Source: an uncultured Pseudomonadota bacterium
GTDB lineage: Bacteria; Pseudomonadota; Alphaproteobacteria; UBA9219
Assembly (NCBI GenBank): GCA_903919315.1
Contig: CAIXHP010000008.1
Span: 41,714 to 105,713 of the forward strand
DNA: 64,000 nucleotides
Direction: 5' to 3'
In this document: positions 24,335 through 33,318 of the stretch, piece by piece
Layout of the letters: each line of letters starts with the position of its first letter
How positions within the stretch are numbered: position 1 is the first letter of the stretch
Translations under genes and position numbers: made by a program
The notes under the pieces: generated by a model
What the model saw: only the letters and a program-made list of their open reading frames with translations
Database searches by the model: none
Told to the model about the DNA's origin: nothing

Positions 24335-25171
24335 CTACGTCAGAAATTCCCTCACCGCCGCGATTTGATCCGGGGCCATCAGGGCCGGGGCGTGGCCGGT
24401 GTCGGGGAAGGTGATGAGTTGGGCGCGGGGGCCGCGTTGGGTCATCGCTTCGGCGACCTCGGCGCTGAGCAGGTCGGACAACGCGCCGCGCAGCGCCAGC
24501 GTGGGGCAGGTGATGTTGTCGTAATAGGGCCAGAAGTCGGCATCCTGCGTCATGGTCGCAAAGCTTTGGGCGATGGCGGGGTCGTAGTTCAGCGCAAGTT
24601 GTCCGTTCGCCAGCGTTCGCGTGCCGTGCGCCGCCAGATGCCGCCAATCCGCGTCGCTCAGTTGGCCAAAGGGGGCGTAGATTTTCCGCATATGGGTTTC
24701 GACTTCTTCCACGCTGTCAAAGCCGGGGGTGGCGCCGACGTAAAAGCCGATGCGCTGCAATGCCGCCAACGTGATGAACGGGCCGATGTCGTTGATGACC
24801 AGTCGCCGGATGGGCGATTGCGGCAGCGCCGCCAGCAGCATGCCGATCAAGCCGCCCATTGAGGTTCCGACCCAATCCACCTGCGTCGCGCCCGTGCGGG
24901 CGATCAGCGCGTTGATGTCGGCGAGATACTGCGGATAACCATAGAGCGCTCCGTTCGGGAGCCAATCACTTTGGCCGCGTCCGGCGATGTCGGGGCAGAA
25001 AACCGTACGCTGCGGCTGCAACGCTTCGGCCAGACGGTCAAAGTCCCGTCCGTTGCGTGTCAGGCCATGGGCGCAGATCACGGGAACACTGTCGGAGTCG
25101 CCCCTCCATTCGGCGTAGGCGAGCTTGTGAAAGCCGATGGGGTTGAGGCCGAGGAGCGTGCGCTGTTGCAT
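24335..25171 (-). CDS. Alpha/beta hydrolase
   Basis: 278 residues from ATG 25171 (AAGG 8 bases upstream). The full triad is visible: oxyanion region VICAHGLTRNGRDFD, nucleophile Ser in WVGTSMGGLIGM, acid in the ALRGALSDLLSAE region and His in FPDTGHAPALM. The pattern is that of esterase/haloalkane-dehalogenase-like cytosolic hydrolases. Substrate is not predictable. It stands between an AT-rich gap and the Fic gene and may be monocistronic. Confidence 0.85.
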   Translation of the reverse strand: MQQRTLLGLNPIGFHKLAYAEWRGDSDSVPVICAHGLTRNGRDFDRLAEALQPQRTVFCPDIAGRGQSDWLPNGALYGYPQYLADINALIARTGATQVDWVGTSMGGLIGMLLAALPQSPIRRLVINDIGPFITLAALQRIGFYVGATPGFDSVEEVETHMRKIYAPFGQLSDADWRHLAAHGTRTLANGQLALNYDPAIAQSFATMTQDADFWPYYDNITCPTLALRGALSDLLSAEVAEAMTQRGPRAQLITFPDTGHAPALMAPDQIAAVREFLT

Positions 25172-25304
25172 GACGATGCCTTGGGGTCGGGACAGGGACG
25201 CGGCGGAGTCTATCACCGGCGGCGGGGGAACGCAGAGCGAAAAGCGGACGTGTTTTCTGAACAACGCGTCATTTCCTCATGCGCTCGCTGTCGCTCGCCG
25301 ACGG

Positions 25305-25325
25305 ATTCCGGCTCAAGGCCGGAAT
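25305..25325. repeat. Small dispersed hairpin (ATTCCGGC-TCAAG-GCCGGAAT)
   Basis: Perfect 8-base arms ATTCCGGC (25305-25312) and GCCGGAAT (25318-25325). This motif is familiar as an abundant intergenic repeat in alphaproteobacteria. The 260-base gap between the hydrolase and the Fic gene holds nothing else recognised. A T run on the + strand follows, but no + strand gene ends here. Confidence 0.55.
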
Positions 25326-25431
25326 GACGTTGGTTTTTTGGGCGCTATCGCAAGCCCGTCGTGAAAGAACTCAATACCCCTGTTTTCCAAGAGATACTCA
25401 AGCTCACTGCCGAGCCCGTGGCCCATACCGG

Positions 25432-26556
25432 TCATTCTTCCTGCCCTTGTCCGGAGGTTCCCGCCAGCGCATAGCTGGTGCTGCGGCCACCGCCTTCGTT
25501 TTGCAGGAAGATGCCACGCGCCACCAAATCCTGAATATCGCGCAGGGCGGTGTCATTCGAACATTGGGCCAGCTTGGCGTATTTGGACGTATTCATGAAA
25601 CCCTTGAATCTGTCCTCAAGCATGCGGTTGATGACGTTGCGTTGGCGGTTGTTCACGGGGGATTGGTTGATCCGTGTCCACAGCTCAGCCTTGAACAGAA
25701 CATTGCCCAGCGTCATTTCCGCGCTGGCGATGGCGTGGCCCATGCAGTCAAGGAACCATGACAGCCATTCCGTGATGTCAATGTCGCTTCGTTGCTGGCG
25801 TTCCAGATGGTCGTAATAGGCTTTGCGTTCGCGTTCGATCTGGGATGAGAGGCTATAAAAACGATCCGCCGTGCCGTCGGTACGCGCCAGAGCCATATCA
25901 CCAATTGCCCGCGCAATGCGTCCATTGCCGTCTTCAAACGGATGAATCGTCACAAACCAGAAATGCGCGATGCCTGCTTTCAGGACGGCATCGAGGCCAG
26001 TCTTTTTTTCAAACCATGCGAGGAAGGTTTTTGTTTCCTTTTCAAGACGCTCCGCGCCGGGGGCTTCGAAGTGAATCTTCTCGCGCCCTGCCGGGCCGGA
26101 GACAACCTGCATCGCGCCAGCGTCCGCCGTGCGCCAGCCGCCGACGGTGATTTTGTGCATGCCGCTGCGTCCCGTCGGGAACAGTGCCGCATGCCAACCG
26201 AAAAGCCGATCCTTCGTCAGCGGTTCGGAAAATGTCTGCGTGGCATCCAGCATCATTTCGACAATGCCTTCGACATGGCGACTGGCAGGGACAAGCCCCG
26301 CAATATCCAGCCCTAAACGCCGCGCAATGGAAGACCGCACCTCTTCGGGATTAAGAATCTCGCCTTCGATAGCCGAGGATTTCACAACGTCGCGGGTGAG
26401 CGTTTCAAGGCTGGCTTCGCGGCGCAGGTCAAAACCCAGCCCCTCCATGCGTCCCAGCAAACGCCCCTGCTGGTGACGAACGTCGGCGAGCTTTGATGCC
26501 AATACTCTGGCATCCCAAGTGAAATCCGGCCATTTGTCGTGTTCGTGTATCCACAT
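25432..26556 (-). CDS. Fic-family AMP-transferase with inhibitory helix and C-terminal winged helix
   Basis: 374 residues from ATG 26556; a GTG two codons earlier is possible. The N-terminal DUF4172-like part has the inhibitory motif S60-SAI-E64-G65. The Fic core is HPFEDGNGR at 205-213, matching HxFx(D/E)GNGRxxR. The C-terminal ~60 residues (RQRNVINRMLEDRFKGFMNT, then SNDTALRDIQDLVARGIF) form a winged-helix DNA-binding domain. Fic proteins usually transfer AMP to a protein hydroxyl; Glu64 blocks ATP binding until released. A perfect inverted repeat surrounds its ribosome site, suggesting autoregulation through the winged helix. Confidence 0.9.
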   Translation of the reverse strand: MWIHEHDKWPDFTWDARVLASKLADVRHQQGRLLGRMEGLGFDLRREASLETLTRDVVKSSAIEGEILNPEEVRSSIARRLGLDIAGLVPASRHVEGIVEMMLDATQTFSEPLTKDRLFGWHAALFPTGRSGMHKITVGGWRTADAGAMQVVSGPAGREKIHFEAPGAERLEKETKTFLAWFEKKTGLDAVLKAGIAHFWFVTIHPFEDGNGRIARAIGDMALARTDGTADRFYSLSSQIERERKAYYDHLERQQRSDIDITEWLSWFLDCMGHAIASAEMTLGNVLFKAELWTRINQSPVNNRQRNVINRMLEDRFKGFMNTSKYAKLAQCSNDTALRDIQDLVARGIFLQNEGGGRSTSYALAGTSGQGQEE

Positions 26557-26600
26557 ATTCACCGCACCTCCTGCGGTGAATATAACCTAATTTCACCGCA
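26555..26600 (-). promoter_or_regulatory. Palindromic operator/hairpin enclosing the fic ribosome-binding site
   Basis: ATATTCACCGCA (26555-26566) and TGCGGTGAATAT (26572-26583) are perfect 12-base arms separated by CCTCC, which is the Shine-Dalgarno GGAGG on the gene's strand. The start codon lies in one arm. A third half-site, TTCACCGCA, is at 26592-26600. This could be a repressor operator for the Fic winged helix or an mRNA hairpin controlling initiation. Confidence 0.7.
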
Positions 26601-26860
26601 AAGAAAAGGTTATTTGACGCAAATCATGCGGCGAATAAGGTGTTTATTTACCGCGCAAACACACTATCTTATTGAAATATAATAAACTACTGGTGCTAGC
26701 TTTACAAAGGCGGGTATATCCGGCAAGGAACAAACACAGGCACATGGCAGGCTCGGCCATCACGCCAAAAAGAAATAAGTTGGGGTGCGGGCGAATACGG
26801 CTTTTCCGCCGCCAAGGCCTACGTTAGGGCTAGTGTTCCTCTGTTCGAGCGGTGAGATCT
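26557..26860. other. AT-rich divergent intergenic region
   Basis: 304 bases between fic and the penicillin-acylase gene. Besides the fic palindrome it has an AT-rich centre (about 26600-26700) suited to divergent promoters. No RNA gene or convincing small reading frame is seen. Confidence 0.5.
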
Positions 26861-29305
26861 ATGACTGAAAAGAATGTCGCATCGCCGCGCTGCCTTTGGT
26901 GGAAGCGCGCGCTTCTCGGTTTTACCGCGCTGATCGCGCTGGCGGCGGGCGGCGGGGTTTATGCGTTTCATGCCGTGTTTCTTCGGCCTATGCCCGATTA
27001 TCAGGGGCAGGCGGCGCTGGCGGGGCTGGAGCAACCGGTTGGCGTTTTGCGCGACGCGCATGGCGTGCCGCATATCTTTGCCACGTCCACGCCGGACGCT
27101 TTGCGAGCTTTGGGTTATGTCCATGCGGGGGAGCGGTTTTTCCAAATGGAGACGCAGCGCCGCGCGGGGCAGGGGCGGTTGTCGGAAATCTTTGGCCCCG
27201 TTACGCTGGAAGCGGACAAACTGGTGCGCACGTTGGGGCTTTACGCGCTGGCGCAATCGAGTTTCGAGGCGTTGTCGCCTGACGCGCAGACTCAGTTCAA
27301 GGCTTATACCGAGGGTGTGAACGCGTGGCTGACCACGCACCGCGACCGGCTGCCGCCGGAGTTCCGCTTGCTGGGGTTCGCGCCGGAGCCTTGGCAACCG
27401 GCGGATTCCGTCGTGTGGGGCAAGCTGATGGCGTTGCAGCTCAGCAAGAATATGGAGCTGGATCGTTTGCGCATGCACCTGATCGAGCGGGTGCCTTTTG
27501 AGACGTGGCAGTCGTTGTTTCCGCGTTCCTTTGACACGCCGGTGACGACATCGCCGTTGCGGACAAAGACAGGGATGGGGCCGGACGAGGGCAACCTTGG
27601 CCTCGCGCAATTGGGCCGTGTGACGAAGTTGGATCACGGCGCGTCGAACGAATGGGTGGTGGCCGGATCGCGCACCGTGAGCGGCAAGCCGATTCTCGCC
27701 AACGATCCGCATCTGGGGCTGGAAGCGCCGATCCTGTGGTATCTGGCCCGGATCGTGACACCGGAGGGGGAGGTCAAGGGCGCGACCGTGCCGGGCTTGC
27801 CGGTTGTGTTGCTGGGGCAAAACAATTCGATCGCGTGGGGCTTTACCACGACGCAGAGCGATGTGCAGGATTTGTTCATTGAAACGCTCGACAAGGACGA
27901 TCCTGCCTTCTATCTCACGCCCTTTGGCAAACGTGCGTTCGCTACGCACGAAGAAATCCTTCACGTCAAGGGCGCACCGGATGTCAAACTGACCGTGCGT
28001 GCGACGCGCCATGGGCCGGTGCTGTCGGACATCGATGCCGATCTGGCCCGGTTGGCCGGTCTGGACGGGCCGGGCCGGGTTATGGCGCTGGCCTTTACCG
28101 GTCTGGGCGGAAAGGACACGACGGCGGAAGCGTTGTTGCGCATCAATCACGCCAAGGACTGGACGGCGTTCTGCGCCGCGCTGAAACTTTATCAGGGGCC
28201 GCCGCAGAATATCGTGTACGCGGACACGGCGGGGCACATCGGTTTTTTTGCGCCCGGTTTGCTTCCCGTGCGTAACAAGAGCGCCGGGACATCGCCAGCG
28301 GACGGCGCATCGGGGCGGTTTGACTGGGTCGGCAGCATGCCCTTCACGCAAGCGCCGCAGCTTTACGATCCGCCCGCCGGGTATATCTTTAACGCCAACA
28401 ACGCGATTGTGGGCCCGGCTTTTCCTTATTGGCTCGGTTCGGACTGGGAGGAGTCGTTCCGCGCTCAGCGGTTGCAGCAGTTCTTTGACGGGCCGGACAA
28501 ACACGACCTCGATTTCGCGGCGCGGATGCAGGCGGATCATGTTTCGCTGGCGGCGCGCGAGCTGTTGCCCATACTCTTGCGCGTTCCCGCGACCGAGGCG
28601 CGGGCGGTCGAGGCTTTGGATTTGCTGCGCCGTTGGGACGGCGCGATGGAGCGCGACCGGCCGGAGCCGTTGATTTTCACCGCGTGGCTGTATGAGCTGA
28701 ACCGCGCGTTGTTCGCCGAAGGTTTGGGCGATCCGCTGAAAGAGAAGGGGCCGTTGAAGGCCAGTTTGTTACCGATGATTCTCAACGACACGTCCGGCGC
28801 GTGGTGTCCTGTTGCGGAGGGCGCGGCGGGGCCTTGCGACGCGCTTTTGCTGCGCACGTTGGACAAGGCGCTCGTCGATCTGACGCGCCGACAGGGAACG
28901 TCCATGACGGCGTGGCGCTGGGGGCGGGCGCATCGCGCCATCCTGACGCATAAAATCTTTTCGCATGTGCCGGTGCTGCGTGATTTTGCCGATCTCAGCG
29001 TGCCGAGCAGCGGCGATTTCTATACGCTGGATCGTGGCGGCAGTTTCGTGATGGCCGAGCCGGAACCGTTTGCGCGGACGCATGGCGGCGGGTTTCGCGG
29101 GCTTTACGATTTGGCCGATCCGGCGCTGTCGCGCTTCATGATCGCCACGGGCCAATCGGGGCATGTGTTTTCGCCGCATTATGGCGATCTGGTCGCTTTG
29201 TGGAACGATGTGAAGGCTATCACCATCGCGGGCTCGCCCGACGATCTGCGCCGCGCGGGCGCTGTGACGTTGAACCTTACTCCTGCGGCGCTCCCCTCTC
29301 CCTAA
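26861..29305 (+). CDS. Penicillin-acylase-family Ntn hydrolase
   Basis: 814 residues from ATG 26861; GTG 26852 is an alternative. An N-terminal hydrophobic segment (LLGFTALIALAAGGGVYAFH) is a signal anchor. The family start VLRDAHGVPHIFATS is present. The autoprocessing site is HGA-S262-NEWVVAGSRT, giving the catalytic N-terminal Ser of the beta chain, followed by ILANDPHLGLEAPILWYLAR and the C-terminal DRGGSFVMAEP. The family cleaves amides such as beta-lactam side chains or acyl-homoserine lactones; substrate cannot be read here. The last codons fall in a hairpin repeat shared with the convergent gene. Confidence 0.9.
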   Translation: MTEKNVASPRCLWWKRALLGFTALIALAAGGGVYAFHAVFLRPMPDYQGQAALAGLEQPVGVLRDAHGVPHIFATSTPDALRALGYVHAGERFFQMETQRRAGQGRLSEIFGPVTLEADKLVRTLGLYALAQSSFEALSPDAQTQFKAYTEGVNAWLTTHRDRLPPEFRLLGFAPEPWQPADSVVWGKLMALQLSKNMELDRLRMHLIERVPFETWQSLFPRSFDTPVTTSPLRTKTGMGPDEGNLGLAQLGRVTKLDHGASNEWVVAGSRTVSGKPILANDPHLGLEAPILWYLARIVTPEGEVKGATVPGLPVVLLGQNNSIAWGFTTTQSDVQDLFIETLDKDDPAFYLTPFGKRAFATHEEILHVKGAPDVKLTVRATRHGPVLSDIDADLARLAGLDGPGRVMALAFTGLGGKDTTAEALLRINHAKDWTAFCAALKLYQGPPQNIVYADTAGHIGFFAPGLLPVRNKSAGTSPADGASGRFDWVGSMPFTQAPQLYDPPAGYIFNANNAIVGPAFPYWLGSDWEESFRAQRLQQFFDGPDKHDLDFAARMQADHVSLAARELLPILLRVPATEARAVEALDLLRRWDGAMERDRPEPLIFTAWLYELNRALFAEGLGDPLKEKGPLKASLLPMILNDTSGAWCPVAEGAAGPCDALLLRTLDKALVDLTRRQGTSMTAWRWGRAHRAILTHKIFSHVPVLRDFADLSVPSSGDFYTLDRGGSFVMAEPEPFARTHGGGFRGLYDLADPALSRFMIATGQSGHVFSPHYGDLVALWNDVKAITIAGSPDDLRRAGAVTLNLTPAALPSP

Positions 29306-29325
29306 CCCTCCCCGCGAGGGGGAGC
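29291..29325. repeat. Hairpin repeat at convergent gene ends
   Basis: A member of the GC-rich hairpin family (CTCCCC...CTCCCCGCGAGGGGGAG). It contains both stop codons: TAA (29303-29305) for the acylase and TAG (read on the minus strand, 29302-29304) for the O-GlcNAc-transferase-like gene. The two genes overlap by four bases here. Confidence 0.8.
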
Positions 29326-30912
29326 GGATGTGGTTTGGAGCAGGAGATTTTCGAAATCTTGCACAAAGCGGGGCGTGTCGAACAAGGGCAGGGTGAGGCG
29401 GCGGTCGCGCAGGTGTTGTTTGAGCGTTTCGCGTTCCGTTGGGTCGCGGGCTAATCTGAGGATTGTGTTTTTGTAGGCATCGAAGGTTGTCGTCACCAGT
29501 TGCGGCATTTCGGCGGCGGTCAGCAGGCTGGCGGCTACGCGCGACACAAAGCTTTGGCCCGCCAACGTCACCACGGGCGTTCCTGTCCACAAGGCATCGC
29601 TGGTCGTCGTGTGGCCGCCGACCGGAAACGTGTCGAGCGCGAGATCGACGTGGACGTAACGCGCCAGATGCTCTTCCAACGGCAAAGGTGGCGCAAAGAT
29701 CAGCCGCGCCGGATCGATTCCGTGACCTGTCGCGGCGCGGCGCAGGTTGTCGGGCGCGTAGGGGTTCGATTGATACAGCCACAGAACCGCGTCGGGAATC
29801 GCGCGCAAAATTTCGCACCACAGGGCGAACAGCGCGGGCGTGATTTTGTAGGTCTGGTTGAAGCTGGCGAAGACGAAGGCGCGGGGCGGCAGCCCATAGG
29901 CTCCGCGCGGGAGCGTCGGCCCGACGGCGCGTTGACGGTCGTTGACCTGATAGCAATGCGGCAGGCGCAGGACGCGCTCGGTGAAGTGCTTTTCCTCGCC
30001 AAGCGGGATCGTGACGGCATCGCCGATGAATCCGTCGATGAAATCCGCGCCTGTCGTGCCGGGATAGCCGAGCCAGTGCCATTGCAGCGGTGCGGGGCGG
30101 TGCGCCAAAATCTCAGGACGGCTGCCGCGCGTGTAGCCTTTCAGGTCGATGAGAATGTCGATTTCGTCCTGCCGGATGCGCGCGGCGGCTTCGGCGGCGG
30201 TGAGGGCATCCAATTCGATGAAATGCTCGACCTGTTCGCGGAGTCGCGCGCGGATGGCCGAACGATCGTCGATGCCATAACTATAGGCGAACACTTCGAA
30301 CCGCGTCCGGTCGTGCAATTCGAACAGTTCCGCGATCAGGTACGCGGTGGCATGGGCGTGAAAGTCGGCGGAGAGGTAACCGACGCGCAGGCGCTCCGGC
30401 TTCGTTGTGTCCGGCGCGGCGGGAAAGCGCGGAATTGTGCCGAATTTTTCCCGCGCGTAACGGACGGCGGCCTGTTTCTGGAGCGCCGGATCGTCGCACA
30501 GAATCGTCACGGCTTGCGGCGGCAGAGCGTCAACGGCGATAGGCGGTTCGCTCCAGTCGCAGACTTGCCGCAGGCTCAGTTCATACAGTGAACGCCATTC
30601 CGGCTCGTCGCGCAGCGCCAGCACGCGTCGCCAGGCCGTGATCGCTTCCGGCAGGTCGCCCTTCGCGCTCAGGATGCGGGCCAGATTGTAGGCGGCATCG
30701 AACCAGTCGGGCTTGACCGCGAGGGCGCGGCGCAGCATCAGGACGGCGCGGGGCCGTTCGTCTTGCGCTTCCGCCACCAGCGCCGCGAGGTGCAGCAGGT
30801 TCGGATCCTTGGGCGCGGTCTGCAACGCCTGCGCCAGTCCGCGCGACGCTTCGGCGTATTGGCCGGAGCGGTAAAGCGCTTGCAGGCGCAGGAAGCGTTC
30901 TTTGGCCGACAT
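29302..30912 (-). CDS. TPR plus O-GlcNAc-transferase-like glycosyltransferase (GT41)
   Basis: 536 residues starting MSAKERFLRLQALYRSGQYA; a much longer open frame upstream is the shadow of the CNNM gene. The N-terminal ~140 residues are TPR repeats (PNLLHLAALVAEAQ, KPDWFDAAYNLARILSAKGD). The C-terminal GT41 domain shows RVGYLSADFHAHATAYLIAE, LIDLKGYTRGSRPEILAHRP, FASFNQTYKITPALFALWCE and TFPVGGHTTTSDALWTGTPV. Bacterial homologues glycosylate proteins, including surface or flagellar proteins. The final residues SAPPRGEG are encoded by the hairpin repeat. Confidence 0.88.
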   Translation of the reverse strand: MSAKERFLRLQALYRSGQYAEASRGLAQALQTAPKDPNLLHLAALVAEAQDERPRAVLMLRRALAVKPDWFDAAYNLARILSAKGDLPEAITAWRRVLALRDEPEWRSLYELSLRQVCDWSEPPIAVDALPPQAVTILCDDPALQKQAAVRYAREKFGTIPRFPAAPDTTKPERLRVGYLSADFHAHATAYLIAELFELHDRTRFEVFAYSYGIDDRSAIRARLREQVEHFIELDALTAAEAAARIRQDEIDILIDLKGYTRGSRPEILAHRPAPLQWHWLGYPGTTGADFIDGFIGDAVTIPLGEEKHFTERVLRLPHCYQVNDRQRAVGPTLPRGAYGLPPRAFVFASFNQTYKITPALFALWCEILRAIPDAVLWLYQSNPYAPDNLRRAATGHGIDPARLIFAPPLPLEEHLARYVHVDLALDTFPVGGHTTTSDALWTGTPVVTLAGQSFVSRVAASLLTAAEMPQLVTTTFDAYKNTILRLARDPTERETLKQHLRDRRLTLPLFDTPRFVQDFENLLLQTTSAPPRGEG

Positions 30913-31044
30913 GGATCCTCTGTTGCACGGGGCGATGGAGGCGTTGCGCTTTTGGGCGAACCCCGCTACATTTACGCGCCGCGCTTGCCATCGCACAAGC
31001 CTGTCTTGTTCGTTGGGTTTCTCACGCTGAGGATTCCTGTCCCT

Positions 31045-32358
31045 GTGCTCGCTGATATAGGCATTATTCTCCTTTTGTTGTTCCTGAACGGCGTGTTCGC
31101 CATGTCGGAGCTCGCCATCGTTTCGGCGCGTCCGACGCGGCTGCGGCAGATGATCGAGGAAAAGAAAAGAGGGGCCGCGCTGGCGTTGGAGCTGGCGGAG
31201 GATCCCACCGCGTTTCTGGCCATCGTTCAGATCGGCTTGACTTTGTTCAGCGTCATGGCGGGCGCGTACAGCGGAACGGCGCTGGCGGAGCCGTTCGGCG
31301 CTTATCTGAACAGGTTTGAAGACATCGCGCCCTATGGAGAGCAGGTGGCGTGGTTTGTGACCGTCGCTGTCGTGACTTATCTCAACCTCGTGTTCGGCGA
31401 GCTGTTTCCCAAGCGCATCGGGCTGGCCTATGCCGAAATCATCGCCGTGCGCGTGGCGCGCAGCATGCGGCTGTTTGCGCAGGTGTTCGCGCCGGTGGTG
31501 TGGGTGCTGCGCAGTTCGACGGATTTGCTGCTTAAGCTGACGCGCCTTGATAACCCCAGCATCGCCTCGGTGACGGAAGAAGAAGTCAAGGAACTGATCG
31601 CCGAAGGCGCGGAAACCGGCGTGTTCAAGCCCGCCGAAAAAGACATGCTGGAAGGCGTCATGCGCCTCGCCGACCGCACCGTGCGCAGCATCATGACGCC
31701 GCGCGTCGATATGGCGTGGCTGGAAGCCGACGACAGCCAGGACGAACAGGCGCGTACGATGCACGACAGCGGCTACAGCCGTTTTCCCGTCGCGCGCGGC
31801 GATCTGGAGGAAGTTCTCGGCATCGTTCACGCCAAGGATTTGCTCAACGCCGTGATCGAAGGACGCGCGATCGACCTTAAGGCCATCATGCGCCCGGCGC
31901 TGATCGTGCCCGACACCACGCCGGTGCTGCGTTTGCTGGAACAGTTCAAACAGTCGGGCCAGCATCTGGCCGTCGTCATCGACGAATACGGCAGCGTGGA
32001 GGGTTTGGCCTCCGTCACCGACATTCTGATCGCCATCACCGGCGGTTTTCCCGAAGTCGGGCAGGTGGGCGTGGACAAGCCGGTGCAGCGCGAGGACGGG
32101 AGCTGGTTGATCGACGGCATGATGCCCATCGACGAGGTCGAAGCCCTGATCGGCGTCAAGAATATGCACGACGGCGGCGAATTCCACACCATCGCCGGAT
32201 TCGTCATCGATCGTCTGGGGCGCATTCCCGTCGCGGGCGACCATTTCCATTGGGGCGAGGCGCGTTTCGAAGTCGTCGATATGGATGGCCGCCGCGTGGA
32301 CAAAGTCCTGATTATGCCGCCCGTCCGAGGTGAAGCGGATTCAGGCGAAGGGCTTTAG
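31045..32358 (+). CDS. CNNM/CorC-family membrane protein (DUF21-CBS-CorC_HlyC)
   Basis: 437 residues. No ATG fits; GTG 31045 gives MLADIGIILLLLFLNGVFAM, with GAGGA about 11 bases upstream, and TTG starts further up are possible. A DUF21 transmembrane domain (VFAMSELAIVSARPTRLRQM, VTYLNLVFGELFPKRIGL) is followed by two CBS motifs (VRSIMTPRVDMAWLE, LAVVIDEYGSVEGLASVTD) and a C-terminal CorC_HlyC domain. The family is linked to Mg2+/Co2+ transport or resistance. The 5' end is close to the divergent O-GlcNAc-transferase-like gene. Confidence 0.85.
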   Translation: MLADIGIILLLLFLNGVFAMSELAIVSARPTRLRQMIEEKKRGAALALELAEDPTAFLAIVQIGLTLFSVMAGAYSGTALAEPFGAYLNRFEDIAPYGEQVAWFVTVAVVTYLNLVFGELFPKRIGLAYAEIIAVRVARSMRLFAQVFAPVVWVLRSSTDLLLKLTRLDNPSIASVTEEEVKELIAEGAETGVFKPAEKDMLEGVMRLADRTVRSIMTPRVDMAWLEADDSQDEQARTMHDSGYSRFPVARGDLEEVLGIVHAKDLLNAVIEGRAIDLKAIMRPALIVPDTTPVLRLLEQFKQSGQHLAVVIDEYGSVEGLASVTDILIAITGGFPEVGQVGVDKPVQREDGSWLIDGMMPIDEVEALIGVKNMHDGGEFHTIAGFVIDRLGRIPVAGDHFHWGEARFEVVDMDGRRVDKVLIMPPVRGEADSGEGL

Positions 32359-32389
32359 CCTTGATTCCCTCCCCACGCGGGCGATGAGG

Positions 32390-33214
32390 TTATTTGCCGC
32401 ACTTTAGTTTGCCGCGTTCCTGATCGGCGCGGGAGCGGACGGTGGCGGGGGCGTTGGGGTATTTGGCTTTTAGGCTGTCGAGCGTGGCGCAGGCATCCTG
32501 CTTTTTCTCCAAAGAACCCAATGTCATGGCGAGTTTGAGGAGACTGTCCGGCGCTTTGGATCCTTGCGGATTCTGCTGGAAGGCGTCGGCAAAGCCTACC
32601 GCCGCATCATTGAACTTGCCCCGGACGTAGAAGGTTTCCGCGTACCAGTATTTGGCGTTGTCGAGCAATTTGTCCTTGGGGTTCTTGTCGATAAAGCCCT
32701 TAAAAGCCGCTTCGGCGGCGTCATAGTCCGCTTGCCGCAACAGGCTGAAGGCGCGGTCGTATTGCTCTTGCGGGGTCAGGCCGTAATCGGGGGGCGTTTC
32801 CGGCAGGGCGGGGGATTTCGGGTTGGCCACCGCGCCCGTGACGTTGCCGTTCTGCATCTTGATCGCGCCCAGCGTTCCTTTGACCGACGTTTCGGCGCTG
32901 GCCGGTTCGCCGTCGGGCCCGGCGGAGGTCTTGGCGGCGGGAGGAGGTGGCGGCGGGGGCGGCGGCGCGGTTTCCAGTTTGGCGAGCCGCGCTTCATAGT
33001 CCGCCTGCATGCGTTGCAGAGTTTGATCCATGCGGCGTACCGCATAGTCGAGCTGTTCGATCTTGCCGGTCAAGGCGCGCATCTGGTCTTCCACATCGGA
33101 CAGGCGCATTTCATAGTTGACGCCGGTTCCCGGCGTCTGCGCCAGCGCGGGCAGGGCGGTCAGCGACGACGTGAGGAGGAGCAGGGCGAGAAACGGGCGG
33201 GCGCGGGGGGGCAT
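32390..33214 (-). CDS. cpoB: Tol-Pal coordinating periplasmic protein CpoB (YbgF)
   Basis: 274 residues from ATG 33214 (AGGAG 9 bases upstream). Signal peptide ends near LPALAQ. An N-terminal coiled-coil trimerisation region (MRLSDVEDQMRALTGKIEQL) leads through a run of nine Pro to C-terminal TPR repeats (PQEQYDRAFSLLRQADYDAA, DNAKYWYAETFYVRGKFNDA). It links outer-membrane constriction by Tol-Pal to peptidoglycan synthesis. The tol/pal genes are not in the window upstream or downstream of it. Confidence 0.9.
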   Translation of the reverse strand: MPPRARPFLALLLLTSSLTALPALAQTPGTGVNYEMRLSDVEDQMRALTGKIEQLDYAVRRMDQTLQRMQADYEARLAKLETAPPPPPPPPPAAKTSAGPDGEPASAETSVKGTLGAIKMQNGNVTGAVANPKSPALPETPPDYGLTPQEQYDRAFSLLRQADYDAAEAAFKGFIDKNPKDKLLDNAKYWYAETFYVRGKFNDAAVGFADAFQQNPQGSKAPDSLLKLAMTLGSLEKKQDACATLDSLKAKYPNAPATVRSRADQERGKLKCGK

Positions 33215-33318
33215 GGCGGGAATCTCCTGACGGAAGGCGAGGCTATTCTGAGCGTGAGTCGGGAATATGGCAAAAGAAATCATCTGGCGTTTGGCGGGCG
33301 GGACGGCATAATAGAGCC

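Noticed and set aside
26819..28540. Minus-strand open frame of about 573 codons opposite the penicillin-acylase gene
   Set aside because: Basic, low-information product; the plus-strand frame has full family motifs.
30913..32250. N-terminal extension of the O-GlcNAc-transferase-like frame to 982 codons
   Set aside because: The extension is the antisense of the CNNM/CorC gene; the conserved protein begins at 30912.
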